Shown: in pieces, positions 11,055 to 23,349 of the stretch
Numbering within the stretch: position 1 is the stretch's first letter
Layout: each line of letters begins with the position of its first letter
NCBI RefSeq assembly: GCF_035046485.1
Contig: NC_085137.1
Span: forward strand, 1,899,977-1,963,976
Source: Aedes albopictus
Lineage: Eukaryota > Arthropoda > Insecta > Diptera > Culicidae
Direction: 5' to 3'
Length of the DNA stretch: 64,000 nucleotides
Position numbers and translations under genes: made by a program
The notes under the pieces: model-generated
Told to the model about the DNA's origin: nothing
What the model saw: only the letters and a program-made list of their open reading frames with translations
The model's database searches: none

Positions 11055-13070
11055 ACTGAGCCTGAGATTCAGGACCTGATCAAGAGTGGTGTCTGGAACC
11101 ATGTAGCGAGTATCGAGAATCCTGCCGACGTTCTTTCTCGAGGTATATCAGCTCGAATACCAGTATATCTGGTTCAATGGGCCAGGTAGGCTGCATCAAG
11201 GTCGAAATTGCTGGCCAGAGGACTCCGGAGTAACCGTCGATCTACACGATCCAGCATCACTGGAAAAGCGAAAGGCCGTGGCGTTAACGGTACAACTCCC
11301 AGAGGATGGACCGAAATTTCAGGAAGACCGGGCACATCAGCTCGCAAGAGTACGAGGACGGTTAGTGCGGCTACCTTAAGAGAAATGCTTCTCGAATGAG
11401 TAAGTTTGTGCCGGGAGGATCAGGTGAAAGATTCTTACAAAATATCGGCTCTCAATCCCAAACTTCAAGATAAAGTACTCCACGTTGGCGGCCGATTACG
11501 GAACGCACCAGTCTCGGAAAACCGAAAGCAACCTAAGATTATCGACAAGCGTCATCCTCAAGTTACTTTTTTTTAGTCAAATAGATTAGAAGAGATTCTT
11601 AGAACCATCATAAAACCAAAATGAAAGGTATTAGGTTTTATAACGGTTCTCAAAGCCTCTACAAGACTTATTGGTCAGCGCTTCGATGATAATCCAGCAC
11701 TACCATCTGAAAATGCTATATTCTGAACAGTAGGGATAAGGAGTCATCGCCAGCACCAGAGTGAATTTCTAAATTGTGAACATTCGGAAGATCGCGTGGA
11801 AGGTCTTCCCCGAATGCGTCACTTGCTTCCGAATGAGATCACGAACAACTAATGGCAAAGCTGCCACCAGAGAGAGTGTCGGCACAACCATCCCATTTTT
11901 CCAGTCTCCTATCCGTAGCATCGTAGTCCTCACATTCAATGTTTTGTAGCAGTATCTTCTGCCTCGTGGTTAAAGCGTTAGTTGTTGAACTAGTCGCTGA
12001 TCTCACCGCGGAAGCATTTCACTGTCCGACGAGAACGTCCGATACTGCATAATGGACAACACCAAGAATTTCGTCAGAGCCTAGCTGAAACTTCGACAGC
12101 TGTTGAACCTGTTCGAGCAGTAGCAAACTTCGAGATGGAGTTCTCAGCGTTGGCTCCTGAAGATGTTCCATTCCGGACAGCAGTTAGCCATCGTCAGCAC
12201 CAGAAAGAGTTTCTAGATTCTGAACAGCTCGTGGAAGCTCGCGTGGAAGGTACTCCACGAGTGCGTCACTTGCTTACGAATGAGACCACGATGCCAGGAA
12301 CAACTGAAAGCAAAGCTGTCGTAGTTATAGCGGTTAATGCTGAGCGGTTCATGTTGCAGATTTCACTATGGAGCCGTTTCTGGCTGCCCTGAAGCTTTCT
12401 ACTACACGACGAGGACGTCCGACAGTGATAATGTGCGTCAAGGCCTAGAATATTGTCGAAGCCAAGCGGGGACATCGGCAGTTGTTGAACCTGTCTGAGC
12501 AGTAGCAGTTCTGGTAACTGCGTTCTGGACCGTGGCTTAACTTCGATTTTCTTTGATTAGCAGGGATGAAGAGCTACAAGACTACCTTCAAGAATATGTC
12601 GGAGCACGACATACAGACGGTCCACTCGCAGGTCGAAGTGGCATTGAACTCCAGGCCCCTCACTCCGGTCAGTAACGATCCCGGAGACTTTGAAGCGCTC
12701 CAGGGCACTTCCTAGTTCAACGACCACTGACAGCCATCGCTGAACCTGTTTTGGCAGCGAAACCATCGCGGCAAATCATTTTTTTCCGTTCGGCAGAAGG
12801 CGCAAGAATACACACAGGAACTCTGGGCTATACAGTACCTCTCCAAGTTGCACAACCGGACGAAAGTGATAACATCGCAGTTGGAACAATAATGGTCCCG
12901 TTCATGGATGAAGGGCTTTCGCTGTTGAAGTGGAACCACGGCCGTGTTGCTAAGGTATTCTGAGACTCGGACGGAAACATGTGGAGTGATAGAAGCTTGG
13001 ACCAGCACCGGGGTCTTTCGAAGAGCAATCTCGAAGATTTGCCTACTCCAGATCAGGGACAACGTAGTCT
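11055..13070 (+). pseudogene. pol: Decayed BEL/Pao LTR retrotransposon pol
   Basis: Conceptual translation in shifting frames gives, in order, landmarks of a BEL/Pao polyprotein. NPADVLSRG near 11118-11144 marks the end of the RNase H region. A linker containing GRLHQGRNCWPED follows near 11186. VGGRLRNAP near 11480 lies just before the integrase zinc region. An integrase-core-like ELVADLTAEAF lies near 11980-12010. VALNSRPLTPVSNDP lies near 12625-12670, and RRAISKICLL in the C-terminal integrase part near 13018-13050. Stops and frameshifts occur throughout, so it cannot make a functional enzyme. The integrase-core stretch occurs twice (about 11700-12120 and 12140-12510). No paired LTRs were found. 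Confidence 0.82.
11700..12510 (+). repeat. Tandem duplication of BEL/Pao integrase core
   Basis: The stretch 11735-12120 and the stretch 12175-12510 follow the same order. Both start with CGTCAGCACCAGA or CGCCAGCACCAGA, then GCGTCACTTGCTT with GAATGAGA, then ACGTCCGA, and end with GTTGTTGAACCTGT and AGCAGTAGCA. This indicates one ancestral integrase segment copied in tandem inside the dead element, or two elements joined. Confidence 0.7.
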
Positions 13071-13799
13071 TCCAACAAAGGGGCATAACACGCCTCCACC
13101 GATGGCACTTCGGCACCCACGGAGGTCCCTGGTGGCCTCCGCACTCCAGATGTTTCTATATGTATAAGAAATTCTAAAAGTAACCGAAGTCGCATACCGG
13201 GTTCCCAGGACATTCAACCCTCCGAAGTCAACCAGCCAAGTTCCCAATTCTGAGGTATCCGCATGCGTTGGTGAATGTAGCTGTGTTGAAGTCCTGGTAG
13301 GTCCAATAGTAGCTCCTCAAACAGTGCATCATTGTATTTGCTTCTGGGTCCATCGACTCAACCGAAGGTAGTCCATGTCATCTCGTCGAAGTACAACCTG
13401 ACAACAAGTCAGTCGGAGTTTGGCCAACTCAAAGTTTGGCACTGTGACCACCGGATCGTAGCACCCGCTGTAAACGGTAAGAGCGAAGTCCATCATCCGA
13501 AGTCCCAGAAAACCGATGATCAATCCACCCCGCATTGTACCATCTAAATCTTATCGGGGAACCTTTATCGTCAGTCAGAGAGGAATCCATGAAGTCCTCC
13601 CTACGAAAAGTTTGACGCAGGGAACCGAAGCCAGGAGAAACGCACGCTCAAATGTAGAGTAGCACACGGCGACCGAAGAAGCGGTTCGGCAACATCCTAT
13701 GTCGACTCCCCCGGAACTGCGCAACCGATATTGAAGTGAAATAGTGTCAACAAGTTTGAATTAGAATAGCAGAGTGAATTAGAAAACCAGATTGAAATC
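13071..13799. other. Region after the BEL/Pao remnant
   Basis: No conserved frame is visible. It may hold the 3' end and LTR of the same element, but no second LTR was found for comparison. Short frames here are not supported. Confidence 0.4.
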
Positions 13800-16730
13800 C
13801 GTAGGATTTTCTAAAGGAATCCACGAAGGAAATCCTGATTGAATTTGTGAGGAAATCCCTGATGAGTTTCAAGGACAAATTCCCGGAGGAGATCCTGCAA
13901 GACTTCCTATAGGAATCCCAGATGGCGTTTCTGGAAAAACCCCAGAAGGAGTTGCTGAAGGATTTCTTGAAGAAACTCCGGGAAAAGTCTCTCCAGCTAT
14001 TCTAGGAGAAATTCCTAGAGAAATTCCTAAACAAATTTCTTTAATTCCTGAAGGAATACCAGTAAAAAATCATGAAGGATTTTCTGGAGAAATCCCTGAA
14101 TTAGTTTTTGTTGAAGAAGTTTCTAATGGAATTTCTGGCAAAATCCCTGAAGGAATTCATTGACAAATCTCTCCATCAATTTCAGGGGAAATTTCTGAAG
14201 AATTTCTGAAAGAATCCCTGAAGAAATCCTTGAAGGAGTTCCTGGAGAAATCCCTCAAGGAACTTCAAAATAAATAAACCAAGAAATTCAAAATGAAATC
14301 CTCGAAGAAGTTACTCGAGGAGTCCCTGATGAAATTCCTGAAGGAATCCCAAATTAATTTTCTGGAGGAATTTCTGAATGCACTCCAGGAGAAACCTTTT
14401 TCGGAACTTTTAAAATTCCCTGAAGAAACTCTTCAATGAACCTCGCCAGAAACTCAAAAAAAAACTTGCTGGATGAATCCCTGAAGAACTTCGTTTATTA
14501 AATAATTCCTGATAAACTCTGAAGAAATTTTTGGAGAAAATCTTGAATGAATTCGTAGAGAAATCCTGGAGAGTCTGAAGAAAACCTGATTCGTGAAGAA
14601 ATTGCTGATAAATTTCAAGGACAAATTCCCGGAGGAGACCCTGAAAGACTTCCTATAGGAATTCCAGATGGCGTTGCTAGAGAAAACCCTGAAGGATTTT
14701 TTGAAAAAAAAACTTCTGGAAAAATCTCTCTACAATCTAGAAGAAATTCCTAGAAGGATTCCCAAACGAATTTCTTTAGTTAAAATCCTCAATGAGTTCG
14801 TAGAGAAATCCTGGAGAGTCTGGAGAAAACCTGATTGAATTCGTGAGGAAATTGCTAATGAATTTCAAGGACAAATTCCTGGAGGAGACCCTGGAAGACT
14901 TTCTATAGGAATTCTATATGGCGTTTTTGGAGAAACCCCTGAAGGAGTGGCTGAAGGATTTTTTGAAGAAACTTCGGGAAAAATATCTCCAACAATTCCA
15001 GGAGAGATTCCCAGAGGAATCCTCAAACGAATTTCTGGAGGAATCACTGCAGGTGTTCCTGATGGAGTACCTAAAGGAATTCCTGGATAAATCCTTGATG
15101 GAGGTCCAGTAAAAATTCATGAAGGATTTGTTGGGAATCCCTGGATTAGTTTCTTTATAAGAAGTTTCTAAAGGAATTCCTTCCCTGAAGGAATTTCATG
15201 AAAAGCCCCTGCAGGAGTTCCTGGAGGAATATTTGAAGGAATTCCTTGAAAAATCAATATAGCAATTTCAGGGGAAATTTCTTAGAAATTTCTGAAAGAA
15301 TCCCGGAAGGAGTTCCTGGAGAAATCCCTCAAGCAATTTTAAAATTAATGAATCAGGGAATCTAAAATCCAAGATTAAATCATTGAAGAAGTTACTTGAC
15401 GAATCCCGGAAGAACTTCCAGAATAAATCCCTGATGGAATTCCTGAAGGAATGCCAAATCCCTGAAGTACTTCCTTTATTAGTTCTTGACAAACCCTGAA
15501 GGAATCTCTGAAGAAATTCCTGGATAAAACCCTATAGAACTTTGTAGAGAAATCCCTGAAGGAGATTCTGGAGAAATTTCTAAAGAAGTTCCAGAAGTAA
15601 TCCTTGAAGGAATCCTAGAAAAAAACCCTAAAGAAGTTCCTGTAGTAATCTTTGAAAGACTTCCTGGATGAATATCTGAACCAACTTCGAAAGAAATGTC
15701 TTGAAGAGTTCCAGGAAAAATCCCTAAAAGATTTCGAGAACAAATTCCTGTAGCATTTCCTGTATGTATACTAAAAAAAAACTTCTGAGGAAATCCATGA
15801 AGGAGCTCCTGAAAGAATATTTCAAGAAATTCCAGAAAAATCCATCAAGCAACTGCAGGCGAAAAACCTCTAGAAATTCCAGGAGAAACTCTTGGAGGAA
15901 TTCCTGGTAAAATCCGTCGAGAAGCTTCTGGAGGAATCTCAGAAATAGTTCTAGGAGTTCCTGTAGAAAATTTTGCAGGAGTTCCTGGAAAAAAGCCCGA
16001 GAGAATTTGAACCCACCTCCCTGGGGGTGTTTCTGGAGGAGTCCGTAAAGAAGAAATCCCTCAAAAAATACTAGGAAAAATCCCTGATCAAATTTCTAGA
16101 TGAATTCAAAAAACCCACTCGTGATAAACTCACAAAATGTGAGTTCTACCTTTGGCAGGGAAGTAAAGCGCGGGTCAGTAGCGAGATAAACTTACCACGG
16201 GTTAAAAATTCAGAGAGGAGTCCCTGAAGTGTGGTTCCTTAGGAAATCCATAACGGATTTATTTCAGAGATCCATGATGAAATTCCTGGAAAATTCTCTG
16301 AAGGAGTTCCTGGACAAATTTAAGAAGAATTTCTCCATGGAGTTTCTGGAGGAATCGCTCTAGCAATTCCACGAGAAGTTTCTCAAAGATTACCAGGAAG
16401 ATGCCTGAAGCTATTTCAGGAGTTATTCAAGAAGAATTCTCATATGAACCCCCCAAGACTTTCTAGAGTAGTCCATGAAGGAGTTTATGAAGAAATTCCT
16501 CAAAGAATTACGGTGAAAATCCCAGAACGAATTCTAGGAGAAATTCCTGAAGGAATTCCTCCAGAAATCCCTGAAGGAATTCCTCCAGAAATCCCTGAAC
16601 AATTCTTGGAGAAATCCTTGGAAAAGTTCCTGGAGAAATCTCTGAAGGAGTACCTGGAGAAATCCCAGAAGAAGTTCATGGAGAAATCCCTAAAGAAATT
16701 TCAGAAGAAATACATTGTTGGATTGTAACA
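13800..16730. repeat. Degenerate GGAATTCCTGAAG-type array with higher-order copies
   Basis: The words are of the A-rich type GGAGAAATCCCTGAAGGAATTCC. Local periodicity is clearest at 16554-16601, where a 24-base unit occurs twice. Larger blocks recur: the phrase AATTTCAAGGACAAATTCC opens blocks near 13867, 14614 and 14863, each followed by ATAGGAAT(C/T)C and ATGGCGTT. The segment 14090-14480 resembles 15110-15490. The frame at 16444-16728 reads as I-P-E-G/R units, then L-E-K-S units. A SINE tail fragment interrupts at 16108-16212. Confidence 0.8.
16108..16212 (+). mobile_element. SINE body fragment without tRNA head
   Basis: CTCACAAAATGTGAGTTCTACC...GGGAAGTAAAGCG...GGGTTAAAAATTC matches the body of the SINE at 29705-29865 but lacks its tRNA-like head. 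It is probably a 5'-truncated insertion in the repeat array. Confidence 0.7.
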
Positions 16731-17115
16731 TGCGTCATTCACTACTGGCAAACATTTTATTTTGACAGTGTAGACACCATTAGAAAGAAGTGTTCGGATA
16801 ACTTCGTTCACCCTTTTCCCCGAATGCCATTCAGGATAGCTATGAGAGCAGAGCAAAGCTTCAGTAGGTCTGGAGCCACGATATGTGTAGTATTGCGTTT
16901 TAATTGTTAATTTGCATAGTGAACTCCAGTAAATATAAGTGGAAATACATGTTTGATTTGAATTATAAATGTGCATTGCGAACCTTTGGCTCGAAAGTAA
17001 GAACGTGACATGGTCAGGCATGGTCAACCAAATCGGATAGGAAACGCTACGGCCTCAAGCGATGTTGGGAAACTTTACACCTTCAACCTACATACAGCCC
17101 ATTAAAACTTGGATC
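16731..17115. other. Unassigned spacer between arrays
   Basis: The composition differs from the arrays on both sides. No gene, RNA or repeat copy was recognised. Confidence 0.45.
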
Positions 17116-17815
17116 GGCCACTTCCCAACATACATCAAGGAATACAAGGAGGAATTCCTGTCAGAATCCCAGATGCAGTTGCTGGAGAAATCCCTGAAAG
17201 CACTGCTGGAAAAATCACTGTTGAAATTTGTGGAGGAATCCCTGAAGAAACTCCTGGAGGAATCTCTGAAGCAATTTCTGGAGGAATTCCTGAGTAAAAT
17301 CTTAGAGGAATTCCTGAAGAAATTCCTGGAGAAAACCATGCAGAAATGTCTGGATTAACCCCTTACTGGAGCAATTCATGAATATATTCTTGAATAAATC
17401 TTCTAAGGAACTTCTAGAGGAATCCTCGCCAGAAACAATCACTAACAGATCATCTTGAGGAATATTTGAACGAACTCCTGACTGTATACCTGAATAAATT
17501 CCTGAATCTCTGAAGAATTTCCGGAATCAATCATTGATGGAAGAATCGTTGAAGAACTTTTTAGAGGAATATCTGAATGAACTCCAGGAGAATCCCCTGA
17601 CAGAGATTCAAAGGAATCCCTGAAGGAAAATCTTGAAGGAATCTCTGTAGAAATTACTGGAGGGATCCGAGAAGGAAATCATGGATGAATCTCTGAAGGA
17701 AATACTAGAGAAATCCTGGAATAAACTTCAGTAAAAACTCTTGACGGACTTTCTGAATAAATATTCTCTGAATAAATTCCTGGAGATATCCTTGAAGGAA
17801 TCCCTGGAAAATTGG
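17116..17815. repeat. Degenerate GGAATTCCTGAAG-type array
   Basis: A chain of CTGGAGAAATCCCTGAAG-like words. The frame at 17062-17358 reads as L-E-K/E-S-L-K units on the plus strand and the opposite frame as F-R-D-S-S-R units. Both are products of a period near 12-15 bases. Confidence 0.75.
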
Positions 17816-17887
17816 CATATTTTATTTTAGAGATTGGATCCTCTTCCAGATAATCCTTTTTGTGTGTACGAAGTAGAAAATTGTCGG

Positions 17888-17920
17888 TAATATTGATCAA
17901 TATTGATCAGTATTGATCAA
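17888..17920. repeat. Short tandem ATATTGATCA repeat
   Basis: About three head-to-tail copies of ATATTGATCA/GTATTGATCA. Nothing else is associated with it. Confidence 0.6.
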
Positions 17921-20900
17921 TCATCAAAATATAAGTTGATAACGTGACGTAATTATTGTTTCCAACTTTCTAATTTTCACCACAACTTTTAGAAAAGATC
18001 CCATTTTACTAGCCTAAATATCGTCGTTATGACTAGCAACTACATCGCGTCGCCGAATTGTCAACAACTACCTAGGTTCATTCGTATTGCTTGCGCCTCA
18101 CCGACATTGCACTTGAATCCTCGCAAGCGGAAACTTTTTTTCTCTCCTTACTGCATTCATTCATCGGCTTCGTCTCAACACATAACTTTTATTCGCTTTG
18201 TAAACACCACATCTCCTTCACGGATAAACGCAAGAACATAAAAGACTATTTGTTCTACCCTGAAGCAGCAAAAACGAATATGCCTACTTAGATAACGAGC
18301 TGTAGTTGTAGAGTGCTGCGATGCAAGGAGGAAAAAAAACTCAAGGCACCCCTGATGATCGCGCAATTCTCACTCGATCAGCGTGTTCGGTGCGCTCTCT
18401 ACCCCAAGAACCTTCGTTTTTTTCTTCATTTCTTGAGATTCCCGCCGTAAAAAGCGTAAGTTTTTAGGATATTGCGACATTTGCACCCATTTAGACTCGG
18501 CCGAAATTCATTATCATCACAGTCGAATTTCGCACACGACTTCGCAGCGGCTGGCATACACAATTTCGGTTGAGTTCGTGACAGGGGCGTCGGGTGCACA
18601 ACAGGTAAACAAAATAAGTTTGATTAGTGTGAAATGCGGCTGGAAAATGATGATTCAGTGGATTCTCAAATTATCACAGTAGTCTAAACATTGGCGAGAA
18701 ACCCAATATCGTACAGCCCTATCATGCTGTGATTAGGAAAGTAAAAAAAAAACAACACGATCACACGCAAACCGGCGGTTAGTTCAGTCAGACACCGTGA
18801 AATAGACCAGACAAGAAGGGGGATCTCATTCAAAATGTATTCCGGCGTCCCGAAGAATTATGGCTGTCAACGCTAGTTGAGGAAAGCTTTGTTTTTTCAT
18901 AGGAAGCACGTTCCACTCTCAGCTCCATTCAATGCTGTTATTTTCAGTTTTGTTCTTTTCGTAGCTAAGCTTCATTGTGGAGTTGGTTGCTTAAAACAAC
19001 CTTGGATAAACAATTTTGTCGGTAGCGATCCGATCTGGATCTTCTAGTTCGGTGAAAAAACAAAAAAAGCGAGGTCGAAATTAATTATTAATAGCGCTAT
19101 TTGATGAACCAGCCGTCGTCGGCTGTAAATCTCAATAATAAAGAATTAAACAAACATTAATAGTGCGTCCAAACGCTTACCGGGTGATAGAAATGTCTTT
19201 TGTGACGAAGGTTTCCTAAATCTGATGCTAAAAAATTCACTTCATTAAACTTCCATCTCAGCAAGCAGAAATTTATTCGACCCAGTCTGAGAGGAAAATA
19301 GCAAAAGACGAGAGAATGAAGCATTCACAATCTGTAACAGATACTTTCCGTGTTAAATTGATTCATTTATGTGATGCGGAAGCAATTTGTTCCTCCCTGA
19401 ATTTCTGGTCATATTTCAATTGAAAACAAAAATATGGAAATTTTTGTCCAAAGGAAAACATTCATATATGTAATTCAAATATATCTTTTGCGAGTGAATC
19501 CACAACACGTCAGCAAACATTCATTATCCTAGTAGGCCGATGAAGCAAATACTTTAGCTGTTAAACACCCTACAGATCAAAGCAAACATGTGGTACATCT
19601 ACCATAATACCCCATATTGCACTGATATTCAAAACCTTGGCCGTGCCAGAAGGTCCAACAACACAGTGTGCCGGAAGCAAGAAAAAAATCGTCAATAGTC
19701 GCATTGTGAAAGTAAATGTAACAAATTTTATCGGCGGTGCATAATTTCCTCCACACACCGCCCAGGAATCAGATATATGTGACGTACCCTTTCGCCTTAG
19801 GGGATCGCGCATCACTTAAGCCCCTTTTTTTCGAGGCACGAACGGGTTAGGCCCGGGCACATGCCGCCGCCTAGCACAGTTTTGATTGACGGTGGAAAAT
19901 AGGACAAAGATAAATACCCGAGCAGAAATACGTAACATAGTTCCAACTGAATTAAAAAACTGTAGATAGAAGTAATAGCAAACGTTACGAAATAGTCTGT
20001 TAAGAGTTCCTTAATCATTTTTGATAAAATTTGTTTGATTTCAGTAATTTAAGTATGAAACATTTATTAATAAAAATTCAAATAATATTTGCTTTACAAC
20101 AAAAAAGGGTTTCTATATAAACTGTTCCTTTGAACCATTTGGACATAGCAACCCATTCTGTTTGAATTATGTCATTTTCATCCAATCGAGTCGGCATTCT
20201 GTTTATACTTTTTTCGTCCTTTCTGCCTAAGGAGCAATCAAAATTCAGGGTGGAACCCAAAAAAAAAAAACGATTCACCTAGAGCATCATAATCGTCATC
20301 ATCATTATCATCCGGAACCAACCACCGATCCTTCCGTTCAATATTTACTTTGTGGGTATGGTAAAGGGATGTATGTACGCCTCTCGCTTGACGAAAACAA
20401 TCTGTTCACATTTTCGTTCGTTGCTACTCACGATGAACACGTGACAGAAAACTACAATAAAAAAACTGAGCAGGCGGATCGTATAAATATATCGTTTTAG
20501 CTCTACCCACGGCGGCTTTGAGTGCATTTAGATTCAGTGCGCTCTGCGCGCCTACATACCCATCAGGCGAAAAGCTAGACCCACGGACTCACTCAGGTAA
20601 AAAGCAGGTATTGGCTCATCAAACCCCCCAGCAAGCGCTGGATAAGTGGAAAAATCACTGCACGGCCAACACGAGCGAGCGAATGCGCGCTAATGATGTG
20701 CTGCGTGTTGCAGCCCCAACGGGGCAATCGCAATATTGGATACGGCCAACACGATGGCCCACTTTGGTCGGTGGGTGCTGATGGTTGGGAAATCTGTTCA
20801 ACGTGTGGGTTTGCGAAAGCAGTTTTGCTATTGGGGGGTTTTTCGTTTGTTTATATCGTTTTTAGCTGTCCGATTGATCGAAGCAGGCGAAATGGAAAGC

Positions 20901-21150
20901 CACGGCATCGTTCACGAACTACGTATTTAACGCTTTTTATATGCAGTGCTTTTTATATTGCAGAACAACTTAAACATGTGACAATGATAAGTTTTATTTT
21001 ATTTATTTTTTTACAAATTCGTCTTCATTTTCGAATTTTTTTAAGTCATGTGCCAACAAAATAACCCGACTTATTTAGTGACTTCGGTACAGTATACTGT
21101 TTAGCAATTTTGGTGTCGTAACGTTGTCCAAACACATGTATCCTGTGGCC
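17921..21150. other. Low-repeat region; possible host-gene flank
   Basis: No conserved frame is visible. Two CAG|GTAA(A/C)-type splice-donor-like sites occur, at 18604 and 20597. The second follows a TATA-like box. This could be 5' flanking or intronic DNA of a host gene, but no coding exon was recognised. Confidence 0.4.
20482..20540 (+). promoter_or_regulatory. Candidate TATA-type promoter
   Basis: TATAAATA at 20482-20489 is followed 50 bases on by TTCAGTG, which resembles an arthropod initiator, and by a consensus-like splice donor CAG|GTAAAA at 20597. The TATA-to-initiator distance is longer than the usual 25-30 bases, so another start may be used, or the match may be chance. Confidence 0.22.
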
Positions 21151-21505
21151 ATTGGGTTTTTAAATTATGAAAAATGTACTGACATTTTGATTTTATACGA
21201 AAGAGCACCTTTTTCTGAACCACTATAATTTTTTTAAGATTTTTAGAACTTTATTTTGGTACCTAAAAGCAATTTCAAAGAAATTTTTTGAAATCACCTT
21301 TTGACAGCTGGGCAACTGTTTGACAGCTCCGCCCAGTACAAAATGCAACGAGGGGTAATTCGACAAATCGCGCCCATACAAACTTCAAACTGATTTTAAA
21401 ATAGGTTCCCGGGCACCAAAATTCATGAAAATTTGGATTTCGGCTCAGTTTGACATGCAGATTCAGAATATGGAATTATCTCAACACCGCTATAAAGAAG
21501 CCAAT
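21151..21505 (-). mobile_element. 355-bp MITE, copy B
   Basis: This is an inverted copy of the element at 4425-4779, with ends ATTGGGTTTTTAAA and AAAGAAGCCAAT. The two copies have the same length. It lies 120 bases outside the left end of the 2.9-kb DNA transposon that follows. Confidence 0.85.
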
Positions 21506-21625
21506 TGCCTCTCCACTAACATTCAAAAATTCATGTGATAACTATGAGGATATGTAAAGGTGTCTGCAGCTCTCTTAACTTTTCCACTATTTTATTTTTC
21601 TTTATAATTTTGTTTAAAGAATAGT

Positions 21626-22167
21626 GACGAATTTCGCGCCAACTCGACCAGTGGTTGGCAACACCCTCTCAGAATCGAATGAAACTTGGTGGGCATTAAG
21701 ACTAGGTTTTTATAAGCAACTTTGCATACTTAAATTTTCGAAAATTTTCAAGAGTAACATTTGAAGAGGGTCTAATTTTTTTTCGAAGAATTTTTCATAA
21801 TCGATGTAACTCAAAAATGACAAGACCTAAAGAAAAGTGTTGTATGGGGGACTTTTAGAGAATTGTCCAAGCTTTCATGAAAAAATATTTTAAAAATTCT
21901 AAATACATTTTTACACGCTAAAAAATATATTTTTAAAATTAAAAGTCAATTTACAGAAAATGCCCACTTTTTTATGTTTTGAAATTTTTTTCCAAGAAAG
22001 TCAATATTGTTGCCTAACTTTCCTCCATACATCACAAGATGGGCACTTTTAAGGAAAAAAAGTTTTTCTAACAAAAACTTTATCATGTTATTTTTTTTAG
22101 CGTGTTGCGCATTAACTCGTACAGGATGTATCAAGAATCTTATACCCATTTAATAAAACTCAATGGG
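21626..22167 (+). repeat. Left long terminal inverted repeat
   Basis: Shared words with the right arm include GGCAACACCC(T/C)CTCAGAA at the outer side, TAGAGAATTGTCCA in the middle, and GCGTGTTGCGCATTA then AATGGGC at the inner edge. The arm is about 540 bp. Confidence 0.85.
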
Positions 22168-22189
22168 CATTACAACTTTGTTTGATTGG

Positions 22190-22252
22190 GTGCCTTCTTC
22201 TTCTTGGCGTTACATCCCAACTGGAATAGAACCTGTTTCTCAGCTTGTTTTG
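22190..22252 (-). mobile_element. SINE 3' fragment inside the transposon
   Basis: The minus strand reads GGGATGTAACGCCAAGAAGAAG, the 3' end of the Feilai-type SINE also seen at 45533. It lies between the left TIR and the transposase frame. It may have replaced or interrupted the N-terminal coding part. Confidence 0.6.
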
Positions 22253-22260
22253 ATATCTGA

Positions 22261-23212
22261 ATGCTTAAAACAGCATTCTGTTTGCTGAAATTGTATTATT
22301 GTGTGCCTAGAACCAGTGAACTAACATCATTATTAGAAGCGAATGATAAAGAATCGGTTTTATTTCAACAATGGCTAACCACTGATCGATGCAATTTGGA
22401 AACTATTACTAAGACTATAGACGAGTTTGTTCCGTATTTTGTAGAAAACGTTGATAAGCTTATAACTCATGATTTCATTTATAAAGAACAATCCTCATTT
22501 TTGCGGGATAAAAAAGAATCTCTTAAACAGGGTGAAGTATTAACAATTTGTGACTTTTCAGAAAATTATTCATTTATCATTCAAAATTCAGCTCAAGGTT
22601 ACCATTGGAATAATTCTCAAGCTACCATTCACCCCTTTGAAGTGTACTACAGAAAAGAAAATAAGTTGGAAAACTTGAGCTTTATAATAATATCTGAAGT
22701 ACTTACACACGATACAACAGCAGTTCAGTTATTTATATCAAAACTGCTGTATTTTATTAAACAATCGATTGATTTCACAAAAATTACTTTCATGTCAGAT
22801 GAAGCAGCAGCTCATTATAAGAACAAAAAAAAAATTTGCCAGTTTGTGCAGTTTTCGGTCCAATTATGGATTGGAAGCAGAATGGCACTTCTTCGCAACT
22901 TCACATGGCAAAGGTCCATGTGAAGCTGTTGGAGGTACTCTCAAGCGAATGGCAAAACGAGCAAGTCTTGCTCGAGATTATGGAAACACAATCACAACTC
23001 CTCGAGAACTGTATGACTGGGCAGTTAAACAGTCAGATATACATATAACAAAATTGAATTTCTGCTTTATTTCAAATGAACAAAATGCAAAAATGACGGA
23101 TGAACTTGAAGAACTATACACATACAGTCACGTAAAAACAATACCTGGTACACAAAAATTTCATTCATTTGTGCCAATTTCTGAAAATCAAATTGAAGCG
23201 AAGAAGTTTTAG
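22261..23212 (+). pseudogene. Frameshifted DDE-like transposase
   Basis: Two overlapping frames, 22261-22923 and 22769-23212, together carry a protein-like sequence. The first has CDFSENY (Asp codon at 22552) and MSDEAAAHYKN (Asp codon at 22798). The second continues with WHFFATSHGKGPCEAVGG (Glu codon at 22922) and then KRMAKRASLARDYG. Spacing and context suggest the three acidic residues of an RNase H-fold transposase. The frames switch at a run of ten A near 22827, consistent with a one-base slip. The Gly usually expected after the second Asp reads Glu here. No zinc-binding or N-terminal domain is visible, and the region upstream is occupied by a SINE piece. The gene is non-functional as it stands. 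Confidence 0.72.
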
Positions 23213-23349
23213 AATTCAAAAGATAATCCAAAAAAGTTTACTTTGTTTCAGATAGACTAAAGATCTAATATTCAAAAAATGTTACAATAGAATGTATAAA
23301 AGAAGGATGTATATATTGTATAAAAGAAAATAATTGAATACACATATAC

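Noticed and set aside
22261..23212. A host gene with an intron between the two frames
   Set aside because: The frames switch at a run of ten A without splice sites and lie between transposon TIRs; a slip in a transposase gene is simpler.
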